A stretch of DNA of 34,046 bases from JAJFUG01 sp964473155 (GTDB taxonomy: Bacteria > Gemmatimonadota > Glassbacteria > GWA2-58-10): the NCBI GenBank assembly GCA_964473155.1, contig CAYYNT010000049.1:1-34046 (forward strand), written 5' to 3'. Below the pieces are notes generated by a model. It was given only the letters and a program-made list of their open reading frames with translations, was not told the origin of the DNA and made no database searches. Numbering within the stretch: the first letter of the stretch is position 1; every line of letters begins with the position of its first letter. A program made the translations under genes and the position numbers. Positions 22,243-30,475 of this stretch are shown here, one piece after another.

Positions 22243-23802
22243 ATGAGAGTGGCGATTTCCTATCCGCCGATAGTCAACGAGCTGGGCCAGGTGGCGATGG
22301 TTTCGCAGAACCGGAACGTGCAGTATTTCAAGAAACCGACCTACCTTCTGCCCGTGATCCACGCCCAGGCCGCCACCTGGCTGCGCAGCCTTGGAGTGGA
22401 GGTGCGCTGGGACGACGGGAACGCGCAGGGCAAAAGCTTCGACCAGTGGTACAGCGAGCTTCTGGCCTGGAAACCGGACATCGTGGTTTTCGAAAGCACA
22501 ACCCCGGTGATGAAATTCTACTGGCGTCTCACCAACCGTCTGAAAGGCGATCTGCCGGACACGGTCGTGGTGATGACCGGGTTCCATTCCATGCGCAAAC
22601 CGAAAGAAACGCTGGAGAACAGCCGGACAGACGTCGTGCTGCGAAGTAACCACGTGGATTTCGCCCTCAAGCGCCTGGTTCCTTACATCGCCGAACACGC
22701 CGGCTGGCGCTCGAGCTGCGACATCGAGGGGCTCTGGATAAGGCTGGATGACAAGGAATTCCGCGATACCGGCAATTTCCGTCAGGTCGAGCCGCTGGAG
22801 AACAGCCCGGATGTGGACCGCGACCTGGTGCAATGGAAAAACTACGCTTTCGAGAACGGCAACTTCCTCCAGACTCCCGGGACTTATGCCACCAGCGTGA
22901 TCCGCGACTGCATGTTCGGCAAGTGCACGTTCTGCCGGTACAACGGTCCGGACCTCACTTTCAGCATCCGCCCGGTCGAGCAGAGCCTGAACGAATACCA
23001 GCGCCTGATAGAGGATTACGGGGTGCGGGAGATATTCGATGACTCCGGGGTCTGGTACCGCGGCAAACAGGCCCGCGAGTTCGCCCAGGGGGTAATCGAC
23101 CGCGGCTTGCACAAGAAAGGCGTATATTTCGGGTTCAACACCCGCTTCGCCTACCTGGACGAGGAAACGATCAAGCTGCTGGGCAAAGCCAATTTCCGTT
23201 TCGTCCTGATCGGCCTGGAGGCGGCGGATGAGTTCACTCTCAGGAAGCTGAACAAGGGCTACCTGCCCAAGCATATCCTGCCGAACCTGGAATGGTTCAC
23301 CCGCTACGGTCTGCACCCGCACCTGACAATCATGGTCGGTTACCACTGGCAGACCCGCGAGCAACTGAAAGAGACAGTGGACCTGACCCGCGAGATAATG
23401 TTCAAGGGCCTCGCCCGGACATTGCAGGTCACGCTCTGCACGCCGCTGGATTTCACTCCCTACCACCAGGAGTGCATAAACGAGGGAGTGATGCTGACCG
23501 AGAATTACGATGATTTCGACATGAGCAAGATCATCGTGAAAACCCCGATCCCTCACGAGGAATACTACAAGGCGATCCGCGACATGTACGGCGTGGCGCT
23601 CGACCCGCGTTTCCTGGCCCGTCAGGTGCGGTTCCTGGCCTCGGGCCGCAAGCGCGACTGGCAGTTCCTGTTCAGCTACGGCTGGCGCGCTCTGCGCCGG
23701 GTGCGCAACCACATTTTCAACCTGACCCAGGCCCGCACCCTTGCTCCTGCGGGGCACAAAGGCGATGACAGTTGCAAGCCCACTCCGGCCCGCACCTGCT
23801 GA
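22243..23802 (+). CDS. B12-binding-type radical SAM protein
   Basis: This 519-residue protein has an N-terminal Rossmann-like region (about 1-150: MRVAISYPP, KPDIVVFESTTPVMK, VVVMTGFHS, TDVVLRSNHVDFALKRLV) resembling the cobalamin-binding domain of BchE-like enzymes, but without the DxHxxG motif. The radical SAM barrel follows, with cysteines 223, 228 and 231. Their spacing is CX4CX2C, not the usual CX3CX2C; a similar spacing occurs in some other radical SAM groups. Later marks include FIGLEAAD-like FVLIGLEAADEFTLRKLNKG and MVGYHWQTREQ. The C-terminus ends with two cysteines. The reaction cannot be assigned; cobalamin radical SAM enzymes often methylate unactivated carbons or rearrange rings. 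GGGAG precedes the ATG, and a terminator follows. Confidence 0.85.
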   Translation: MRVAISYPPIVNELGQVAMVSQNRNVQYFKKPTYLLPVIHAQAATWLRSLGVEVRWDDGNAQGKSFDQWYSELLAWKPDIVVFESTTPVMKFYWRLTNRLKGDLPDTVVVMTGFHSMRKPKETLENSRTDVVLRSNHVDFALKRLVPYIAEHAGWRSSCDIEGLWIRLDDKEFRDTGNFRQVEPLENSPDVDRDLVQWKNYAFENGNFLQTPGTYATSVIRDCMFGKCTFCRYNGPDLTFSIRPVEQSLNEYQRLIEDYGVREIFDDSGVWYRGKQAREFAQGVIDRGLHKKGVYFGFNTRFAYLDEETIKLLGKANFRFVLIGLEAADEFTLRKLNKGYLPKHILPNLEWFTRYGLHPHLTIMVGYHWQTREQLKETVDLTREIMFKGLARTLQVTLCTPLDFTPYHQECINEGVMLTENYDDFDMSKIIVKTPIPHEEYYKAIRDMYGVALDPRFLARQVRFLASGRKRDWQFLFSYGWRALRRVRNHIFNLTQARTLAPAGHKGDDSCKPTPARTC

Positions 23803-23827
23803 ATAACCAGTCATTCTGTCTTCGATA

Positions 23828-23868
23828 AAAAGAAACGCCCGGGGTTGTTTCTCCGGGCATTTCTTTTC
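23828..23868. terminator. Intrinsic terminator after the radical SAM gene
   Basis: GCCCGG (23837-23842) and CCGGGC (23853-23858) form the core stem around a ten-base loop, with AAAAGAAA before and TTTCTTTT after, so the stem extends through A-T pairs and can work in both directions. It starts 25 bases beyond the stop codon. Confidence 0.75.
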
Positions 23869-23913
23869 CGTGTTCGAAGCCGTTCAATTCCAAATGGCTG
23901 TTTCCTTAAAAGC

Positions 23914-24074
23914 GTGTTGAAAAATGATTAAAAACACAACCCCCTGTTTCCCACTTTTTTAAGGGGGACTGCAAAACCTCTACTGACAGGCATTTGCAGA
24001 TAACCTGAAGTGGCGGACTTTCCTCCCCCCTGACAAGGGGGGACCGAGGGGGATTTAATACAATAAATCAACAC
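23914..24074. mobile_element. MITE-like inverted-repeat element, no coding capacity
   Basis: The stretch begins with GTGTTGA (23914-23920) and ends with its exact reverse complement TCAACAC (24068-24074). Inside lies a second inverted pair, AACCCCCT (23938-23945) and AGGGGGATT (24047-24055), a CCCCC/GGGGG hairpin on the left, and a CCCCCC-TGACAA-GGGGGG hairpin at 24025-24042. The composition (C- and G-runs in AT-rich DNA) differs from both neighbours. There is no transposase; nested inverted repeats of about 160 bases suggest a non-autonomous element or dispersed repeat. I saw no second copy in the window and no clear target-site duplication. Confidence 0.5.
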
Positions 24075-24272
24075 ACCTAATTTAATGCGGATTTTTATAG
24101 TCGATAATTTTGTATTGATTATCTTATTGTCGAGGGAGGCAAACCTTCCCGGTTTTTTTCAGCCAGGCAGGGAACATCCCGCACAGGTGAAACAGCCAAC
24201 TGTGAGAATTTCCCTTCCCGCCGGAGCATGACCGGCCGGAGCAAAAGAAAACTCCTCAGAGGAGCGGGAACG

Positions 24273-26090
24273 ATGATTATGCCCGGAAATATCCTGCGGA
24301 CTGCGCTGCTGACCGTCACTTTTGCCCTGACCGCATCTGCCGGTCTCAAAGCCGGAGAGGAGAAAATTTTCAGCCAGGAAATCTCCGCCGACAGCCTGGC
24401 CCAGTTCGAAATCATTGTGCCCGGCACGCTCGACCCGAAAAACATCGAGATCACGATCGAAAATATCGGCTCCACCCCGATAGTCGACCCCCGGATTACG
24501 GTCAATGGACTGTACGACTGGTACGACATTCAGGCCATCGCGGCGGAGGCCACCCGCGGCTGCACCACGGACAGGGAGAAAGCCCTCGCGATCTGGGAAT
24601 GGATATTGTTCAAACGCTACCAGCTTTCGCCCAGGGATCGCAGTGCAGTAAGTCCCGTGCGGGGAGCCAACGGTTATGGCTATGTGATCTGCGGTCATTG
24701 CGCATTCTGGCTCCAGGCCTTGTGCGAGGCGGTCGGGGTGAAAGCCCGCGTGCAGGAGGTCTGGGGACACACGGTCAACGAGGTCTACTACGATGCGGGC
24801 TGGCACTTCCTGGATTCGAACGTCAAGGTGTATTACCTGGGTCCGGACAACTGGTCCCTGGCCTCGCTGGCCGATATGGAGCACAATGTCGGGCTGATCC
24901 GGCGCACCCTGCACTCGCACGATCCCTGGGTCCGTCAGCCTGATTCACTGGCCCGCAACCAGATATTCGTGGACTATTACACCTCTTATGGCGACAACTA
25001 TATCGACGACAGCGGAATAAATGAAGCCCGGAAGAACTACACCATGTCCTATACACTGAAGCAGGGCGAGAAACTGATCCGCTGGTGGGGCCCCGAGCTG
25101 GGCAAGTACGAGGCAGGTCAGCGGCGGCCGCCTAAAGAATACGCCAACGGCCGCCTGATCTGGGAGCCCGATCTCGAGAAGGTGGATGTGCTGCCTTACC
25201 TGCGCGTGATCGACAATGTCACCACTTACCAGCAGGACAACCAGAAGCCCGCAATCCACTGCGCCCGGCTGCAGAACTTTTTAATGTCCCGCCCTTCGAG
25301 GTTCGCGCTCCCCATCTCCAGCCCTTACCCGATAGTGGGAGGCAGCTTTGACTGCACACTGGTCAAGGAAGGCGATTCCGGAAATTATCGCGACAAAGGC
25401 TGGTCGCTCGATTACGCGGGAGTGTGCTACGGCGCTCCGGATTTCTGGGCCTCGGACCTCGGACGGTTCAGGAGGGGGAAAGGGACCCTGGAGGTGACGG
25501 CCCAGCTTGATTCGTTCATGGTCCGCCAGCAGCCGCTCTATAACTATGAGATCGGCTTTTCGCTGAGCGGCAGCGCGGATGCCGCTCCGCCCACCCAGTC
25601 GGGGGTGTCGCATTTCAGGTCCGTGACCGACCTGCAGGTTTCGGTGCACAGCCTGCCGGCCCTCGCCCGCGGGAAAAATGTCATACGTTACTGGGACAGG
25701 AGTCCGGCGCCAGGGAAAAAAGTGCGGATAACATGGAAAGTGCGGACAGTGGACGATAATAACGCGCCCGGACGGGTGAGCGCGGCTGTGTCGCCCTCCA
25801 GCGGCGGGACCGTGGCGAGCCTTGCCCCGATCCTCAAATGGCGGGCGGCCGTGGATGTCGACAAGGGCGACAGGGTGGAGGACTACCAGGTGCTGGTCAG
25901 CCTGTTCCCTGAATGCCGCTGGCCGCTGGCCATGGCCCTGCACCAGAATTTAGGCTCCCCGGCCACCGAATGGCAGGTCCCCGAAGGTTTCCTCAATCCC
26001 GGGACCACCTACTACTGGAAAGTCCGGGCCAGGGACAGCCGCCAGGCAGTCGGGGAATGGAGCGAGGTCTTCTCGTTCACCACTCCCTGA
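24273..26090 (+). CDS. Secreted transglutaminase-like protein with C-terminal fibronectin-type domain
   Basis: The 605-residue protein has a signal peptide (about residues 1-28, ending near TASAGLKA). A transglutaminase-like core follows at about 75-200: candidate triad Cys143 in CGHCAFW, His166 in WGHTVNEV and Asp181 in HFLDS. This papain-like fold is used by proteases, peptide amidases and cross-linkers, and the substrate here is unknown. The middle part (about 250-470) is beta-rich, and the last 100 residues resemble a fibronectin type III or Ig-like domain (ATEWQVPEGFLNPGTTYYWKVRARDS ... FSFTTP in part), common in secreted carbohydrate-active proteins. I chose the ATG at 24273, eight bases after AGAGGAG; the frame is open 45 bases further upstream without a ribosome site. 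Confidence 0.8.
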   Translation: MIMPGNILRTALLTVTFALTASAGLKAGEEKIFSQEISADSLAQFEIIVPGTLDPKNIEITIENIGSTPIVDPRITVNGLYDWYDIQAIAAEATRGCTTDREKALAIWEWILFKRYQLSPRDRSAVSPVRGANGYGYVICGHCAFWLQALCEAVGVKARVQEVWGHTVNEVYYDAGWHFLDSNVKVYYLGPDNWSLASLADMEHNVGLIRRTLHSHDPWVRQPDSLARNQIFVDYYTSYGDNYIDDSGINEARKNYTMSYTLKQGEKLIRWWGPELGKYEAGQRRPPKEYANGRLIWEPDLEKVDVLPYLRVIDNVTTYQQDNQKPAIHCARLQNFLMSRPSRFALPISSPYPIVGGSFDCTLVKEGDSGNYRDKGWSLDYAGVCYGAPDFWASDLGRFRRGKGTLEVTAQLDSFMVRQQPLYNYEIGFSLSGSADAAPPTQSGVSHFRSVTDLQVSVHSLPALARGKNVIRYWDRSPAPGKKVRITWKVRTVDDNNAPGRVSAAVSPSSGGTVASLAPILKWRAAVDVDKGDRVEDYQVLVSLFPECRWPLAMALHQNLGSPATEWQVPEGFLNPGTTYYWKVRARDSRQAVGEWSEVFSFTTP

Positions 26091-26190
26091 TAGGACATTT
26101 TCGGTAAAAACAGGAAGAGATTTCAATGTCTCTGTAATTAATCTTTGCAAACAAGCATAATCTATAAATATCTGTATTTAAAGGATTTCA

Positions 26191-26225
26191 GCAGGGTCAC
26201 GGGGCGCCGTGACCCTGCTTTTTTT
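26191..26225 (+). terminator. Strong intrinsic terminator after the transglutaminase-like gene
   Basis: Perfect 12-bp arms GCAGGGTCACGG and CCGTGACCCTGC enclose a four-base loop and are followed by seven T. It lies 100 bases after the stop codon and separates this gene from the convergent DUF6259 gene. Confidence 0.92.
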
Positions 26226-26287
26226 ACTTTTGTGACACCCTCTTGATCCTCCGAGCTTGAGCGATCACCCGTAAGACGCCGGTTATA

Positions 26288-28051
26288 TCATTTCCCTGCC
26301 GCTTCCAGGACCGCACGCACCGCGGCGTTGGGCGAGGAGATTTCCCCAGCCCCGTCCACGGTCAGGGTGGGAATGGCCCCCAGTTCCTGGTGCAGCCTGA
26401 TCCGCCGCGCCTGGTCCTCGTTCTTCCCGTTCAATCCGGAGTAGCCGAACGAGCGGCTCCAGCGTCCGAACAGGAATTCGTTCAACGGCACTGGTTTCAG
26501 GCGTTCCAGCCCCTCGCGGCTTGTCTGCCAGCTCTCGAACAGATGCACCTGGCTCAGGGCCTGCGCCTGCATGGTTATCTCGTTCCGCCCCTCACCTCCT
26601 ACCACCAGCCCGCCGTTCAGGCCGCCGACCTGCTCTTCCAGACGGAGCATCCCCTCGGCCGGAGTGCAGTCTTCCACCAGGCCGTTGCGGATATTCCAGC
26701 AGCAGAGCGTCACATCCAGGAACACCGTCTCGAGGCTCAGGGCGCTGGCCGCCCCCTGCACCCGCTCGGCCAGGATCGAGCGCCACATGCTCAGGCCGGG
26801 ATGGATCTTGACCATGGTCTTGTCGCTGCGGTGACGCATCCGCTCGGCGTTCGATTCCGGCACCGGCTTCCCCTGGTTGTTCACCCAGGACCAGCCCTGT
26901 ATTTTCCCGCTGCCGTTCTCGCGGTAGACAAAGTCACGGACATAGTTGTAGACCGGGTTGGTGGGGTCCATGTCGATCGAGTTGCAGTGCGGCATGGCGC
27001 GGAAACCCATGCTCCGCGCCTTTTCCACAAAAGCCCTGCCCTCCGGGCTGGGGATAAAATCCGGGTAGTTCTCGTCGTAACCGTCCTTGCGCCAGTCCGG
27101 GATGTGCAGCAGCACCTTTCCCGGCTTGACCCATTTCGCCAGGGCGTCCAGAAGCGCCGGTTCTGTGGGCGCCCAGCTAAGGGCCAGACGGAGGCTGTCC
27201 ACCCAGGCGGGACAGCTTCGGCTGCCCAGGTTATACGCAGCGCTCAGCCAGTCCCGGTACTGCGCCGCCGGGACCTGCCAGCCGCCCTTGTACACATTGA
27301 TCCGCCAGGCCAGCCCGCCCGCCGCCAGCTTGTCATAATGCGGCCCGCTCAGTTCGGTGTCGAACCCCAGGCCGCGCGGGTCATCGCCAAAGCCCACCTG
27401 AAGGGCCTTGTACTGGAAACGGCTGTCGCGGCAGTGCACCCAGAAACCGCCATCCGTTCCCTGCAGCAGAACCAGGCCGGCTTCCCAGGCAAACGGCCAG
27501 CGCCAGCGCTTGCCTGCCGCGAGCGGGTCCTCCAGGGCCAGCCGCGCACCCTGATAGAACGGAGCTACAAGATCCAGACCAGTCGCGATCCCGCCGAAAG
27601 ACCAGCGCACCGCCTTGAGGCCAGGCCGCGAGGCATAGCCCGAGGGCTCCACCAGCAGGTCGCCATTGGCCGGGTCCGTGGACACCGCGATAACGCCATC
27701 GCCGAACCAGCCCTCAACGCGCACGTGCGCCAGGTTGCCGTTGAGCTGGAGCACGCTCACCCTGTCGCCGCTCTCGCCGCCCAGCGGCACGATTTCATCT
27801 CCTGTATAAATCAGGCTCAACGCTCCGGCGGGCTTGCCGCTCAGCAGCGCCGCCCCGTCGGACTTGCGTGTCAGGCTCACCAGCGCGCCGCGCTCCAGCA
27901 CCGCGCTCAGGGTGGAGGTCTCCACCAGCACCCGCTGTCCCTCCACGCGCACCGGTCCGGACGTGGACGCGGACAATCCGCAGGGAAAGGCCAGAACCAC
28001 AGCCGTCAACAGGGGCAACAGCCTTGAACGCACAGGCAAGGGACTTATCAT
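26288..28051 (-). CDS. Secreted DUF6259-type glycoside hydrolase-like protein
   Basis: The 587-residue protein has a signal peptide (about 1-29, ending at LSAS). The N-terminal 250 residues are beta-sandwich-like (VLVETSTLSAVLERGALVSLTRKSDG opens it in part). A TIM-barrel-like domain follows with LALSWAPTEP, LLHIPDWRKDGYDENYPDF, AMPHCNSIDMDP, VFLDVTLCCW and GGLVVGGEGRNE; the Asp of FLDV and the Glu of GEGRNE are candidate catalytic residues. This order fits DUF6259 proteins, which resemble retaining alpha-glycosidase or GH101-like barrels, but no activity is established. CGGAGG precedes the ATG. The C-terminus ends right after the barrel, with none of the extra beta domains often present. It follows the acetyltransferase and galactokinase genes on the same strand. 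Confidence 0.72.
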   Translation of the reverse strand: MISPLPVRSRLLPLLTAVVLAFPCGLSASTSGPVRVEGQRVLVETSTLSAVLERGALVSLTRKSDGAALLSGKPAGALSLIYTGDEIVPLGGESGDRVSVLQLNGNLAHVRVEGWFGDGVIAVSTDPANGDLLVEPSGYASRPGLKAVRWSFGGIATGLDLVAPFYQGARLALEDPLAAGKRWRWPFAWEAGLVLLQGTDGGFWVHCRDSRFQYKALQVGFGDDPRGLGFDTELSGPHYDKLAAGGLAWRINVYKGGWQVPAAQYRDWLSAAYNLGSRSCPAWVDSLRLALSWAPTEPALLDALAKWVKPGKVLLHIPDWRKDGYDENYPDFIPSPEGRAFVEKARSMGFRAMPHCNSIDMDPTNPVYNYVRDFVYRENGSGKIQGWSWVNNQGKPVPESNAERMRHRSDKTMVKIHPGLSMWRSILAERVQGAASALSLETVFLDVTLCCWNIRNGLVEDCTPAEGMLRLEEQVGGLNGGLVVGGEGRNEITMQAQALSQVHLFESWQTSREGLERLKPVPLNEFLFGRWSRSFGYSGLNGKNEDQARRIRLHQELGAIPTLTVDGAGEISSPNAAVRAVLEAAGK

Positions 28052-28130
28052 ACAAAGCCTCCGGAGGGGGAAAACAGAGAAGCCGTCGAATATGAATTAC
28101 ATTGGAGAGACCGGAGCGCTCGTTAAGAGC

Positions 28131-28856
28131 TTATCCGTTCTGCTCGAAAGCCTCGCGGGTCAGGTCGGAGAGGCGCTCGCGCTGACGGCCGCTGGCGGTG
28201 AAATTGGCCGGGCGGAGCCAGCGCTTCCAGGCCGCGTCCAGACGCGGCCATTCGCTGTCTATGATCGAGTACCAGGCCGTGTCGCGGTTCCGTCCCCGGT
28301 AGATTCCCGCCTGCCTGAACACTCCCTCGAAACGGAACCCCAGGCGCTCGGCGGCCGCGCGGGAGGGCGTGTTCCGCGCGTCGCATTTCCATTCCAGACG
28401 GCGGTAGCCCAGACGGAAAGCCTGCTCGAACAGAAGGTACAGGGCCTCGCTGGCCGCGGGCGTGCGCTGAAGAGGAGGCGAGAAATTGATGTGCCCGACT
28501 TCGATCACCCCGTCCGGCGGGTGAATGCGCAGGTAGCTGACCACCCCGGCGGCATTGACGCCCGCGCTGTCCAGGATAGTGAAAAACAGGGGGTCATCGC
28601 TCAGGCAAAAAGAATTGAGCCATTCAAGGTAGGCGGTCAGGCTGTCAAAAGGTCCGTAAGGCAGGTAAGTCCAGAGGCGGCCCACAGTGTCGAGACTGTT
28701 GGCCTGGAACAGTTGCGGGCCATGTCTTTCCGGGTCGAGCGGCTCCAGGCGGCAGAACCGGCCGGTCAGAGGCTCACGCGGCGGCCGCGGCGGCGCGGCC
28801 CAGCCGGGCAGGGGCCGTCCCACGGGCTGACCCAGAGCGTTCAGAACGTGGTCCAT
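28131..28856 (-). CDS. GNAT-family N-acetyltransferase (RimJ/RimL-like)
   Basis: This 241-residue protein is a GNAT of the RimJ/RimL type: a 30-residue proline-rich start, then PLTGRFCRLEPLDPERHGPQLF (beta 1 region, in part), INFSPPLQRTPAASEALYLLF with the acyl-CoA pyrophosphate-binding loop in modified form, RRLEWKCDARNTPSRAAAERLGFRFEG, and RDTAWYSIIDSEW. The WKCDxxNxxSxxAAxRLGF motif is characteristic of the group that includes uncharacterised acetyltransferases acting on small molecules or protein N-termini. The substrate is unknown. GAGGAGGG lies upstream of the ATG. It lies 88 bases after galK and 79 bases before the DUF6259 gene, so it could be in one transcript with both. Confidence 0.85.
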   Translation of the reverse strand: MDHVLNALGQPVGRPLPGWAAPPRPPREPLTGRFCRLEPLDPERHGPQLFQANSLDTVGRLWTYLPYGPFDSLTAYLEWLNSFCLSDDPLFFTILDSAGVNAAGVVSYLRIHPPDGVIEVGHINFSPPLQRTPAASEALYLLFEQAFRLGYRRLEWKCDARNTPSRAAAERLGFRFEGVFRQAGIYRGRNRDTAWYSIIDSEWPRLDAAWKRWLRPANFTASGRQRERLSDLTREAFEQNG

Positions 28857-28944
28857 GCACCCTCCTCGAATTGTTGACGTTATGGGGGGACTCTACGGAG
28901 GTGCGGGACAGCGCCCGTGGCTCCGCCATTAGTCTTTTTCACTC

Positions 28945-30384
28945 TCAGAACATCACCCGCGCTCCACCCGCGGGACGCAATGTCAGAAGCGCTCTTTCCG
29001 GTCTTTCCTTGTAACGCGCCAGGGCTTCCGGGTACCTGTTGATCGCATCGCCGTAATAACGTTTCCTGAACGCCTCAAGCACGAATTCCACCCGCTCATC
29101 CGGAGTGAGGTGCACGGTGCAGCCGCCGAAACCCGCTCCGGTAAGACGGCTCCCGGCGCTTCCGCTCTCAAGGCCTATTGTCACCAGGTCCTCCAGAGCC
29201 GGGTGGCTGATCTCGTAATCATCGCGGCAGCTCGCATGGCTCTGGGTCATCAGTTGCCCGAAACGCGGACCATCCCCCAGGCTGACCACCAGGCTGGATT
29301 CCTCCACCCGGACCGTTTCCGTGACGACGTGACGGGCGCGCTGGCCGATCCTGAATCCCTCGGGCGGCTCCGGTATCAGCTCGCCGCCCTTGGTGGTCAG
29401 GTACAGGCGGTCCAGCTCGTCCAGCCCTGTCCCCAGGCTTTCCGCCAGCTCGGCCCTGGTATAGCTCGGCCGGGTGAAGGTTTCGTCCAGGGCGGCAAGC
29501 ATGCGTTCCCGGCCGGCCCTGAAATATATGTCGCCCAGACGCTCGATATTGTTCAAATCCAGATGGCGGGCCAGCATGGCCGCCGCTATGCGGCACATGG
29601 CCGGGCGCATGTTGTACTGCATGCGCGTTTCGGCGGTCTTGGAGGCTTTCACCATCGAATTGGCCACAATTATCGAATACCCGTTCGGGATCGAGGCCGG
29701 GGAGACACGCAGGGGGAAGAAATCTATCTTGAGCGCCTTGCCGCGCTGGCTCAGGATACAGGCGGCATGGTCCATCCCGCCGCCCTGTGTGCCCACGTAC
29801 CACTCGGCGCGGGCCATCCGCTCGGCAAGCTGCTGCGGCTCCATTTTCAGGCGGGTGGCTTCAAGCACCGTCATGGCCGAGGCCACCACCACCGTACTGC
29901 TGCTGGAAAGGCCGCCTCCGACCGGCACCGAGCCGAAAAAGCAGGCATCAAAGCCCCGAAGCCCGTCTATTCCACCCAGTTCGTCCACGATCCCCTGCAC
30001 TCCGGCTTTGATATAATTGCCCCAATCCCCGGTCTCATATTGTGGAATCTTGTCCTCGATCCTGAAACTGCGGTCCGGGAAATCCGGGTTGACCGCGTTG
30101 ACCACGCGGTCGCGCCGCGGGGCCAGGGCCACCAGCATGTCGAAGTCTATCGCCATGGGCATCACTGGAAGGCCGTTATAGTCCGTATGCTCGCCTATCA
30201 GGTTGACCCGTCCAGGCGCGCGCAGCACGGCCACTTTCGCCTGTTCCGGGAACCTTGCGGCGAAGTGCTCGAGCAGCCTGATAATCCTGGGTGCGGCATC
30301 CGTGTTATAGACTGATTCCAGCACCTTCTTGATCTCCGGTGATCCGTTCCTCAGCCCGGACAGCAGCTTCGTTATCTCCAGCAT
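28945..30384 (-). CDS. galK: Galactokinase family GHMP kinase, GALK2-like architecture
   Basis: The 479-residue protein has the galactokinase signature GRVNLIGEHTDYNG (58-71), the GHMP phosphate loop GGGLSSSS (156-163), the GGGMDH segment with catalytic Asp205, and TGAGFGGC (415-422). It transfers phosphate from ATP to C1 of galactose or a related sugar such as N-acetylgalactosamine. It is about 95 residues longer than E. coli GalK. Two stretches absent from the short bacterial enzymes, YTRAELAESLG-like and LMTQSHASCRDDYEISHP-like, recall eukaryotic GALK2 and GALK1 of yeast type. The usual Leloir partners galT and galE are not in the window, so this may serve free sugar salvage. The ATG has GAGGCGGG upstream. 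Confidence 0.88.
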   Translation of the reverse strand: MLEITKLLSGLRNGSPEIKKVLESVYNTDAAPRIIRLLEHFAARFPEQAKVAVLRAPGRVNLIGEHTDYNGLPVMPMAIDFDMLVALAPRRDRVVNAVNPDFPDRSFRIEDKIPQYETGDWGNYIKAGVQGIVDELGGIDGLRGFDACFFGSVPVGGGLSSSSTVVVASAMTVLEATRLKMEPQQLAERMARAEWYVGTQGGGMDHAACILSQRGKALKIDFFPLRVSPASIPNGYSIIVANSMVKASKTAETRMQYNMRPAMCRIAAAMLARHLDLNNIERLGDIYFRAGRERMLAALDETFTRPSYTRAELAESLGTGLDELDRLYLTTKGGELIPEPPEGFRIGQRARHVVTETVRVEESSLVVSLGDGPRFGQLMTQSHASCRDDYEISHPALEDLVTIGLESGSAGSRLTGAGFGGCTVHLTPDERVEFVLEAFRKRYYGDAINRYPEALARYKERPERALLTLRPAGGARVMF

Positions 30385-30475
30385 GCTCGTTTCCCGCCTC
30401 TTCAGTTTGGTTTTACTTGTGTATTCTATTCAGATGCACCCGTTTGAAGGTGTCAACCTGAAAATATTTCCTGTT

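Noticed and set aside
22228..23814. Minus-strand open frame (528 residues) opposite the radical SAM gene
   Set aside because: It mirrors codon phase of the real gene; the product is rich in His, Val and Gln repeats with no domain, while the plus strand has the cysteine motif.
26390..28027. Plus-strand open frame (545 residues) opposite the DUF6259 gene
   Set aside because: A GC-rich shadow frame with no start context; the minus strand has a signal peptide, ribosome site and barrel motifs.
29110..30315. Plus-strand open frame (401 residues) opposite galK
   Set aside because: The galactokinase, GHMP and catalytic motifs are all on the minus strand.
30434..30456. Possible galK promoter: TTGACA at 30451-30456 on the minus strand
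   Set aside because: The -35 box is perfect but no acceptable -10 hexamer lies at 16-18 bases (CTGAAT or TGAATA only).
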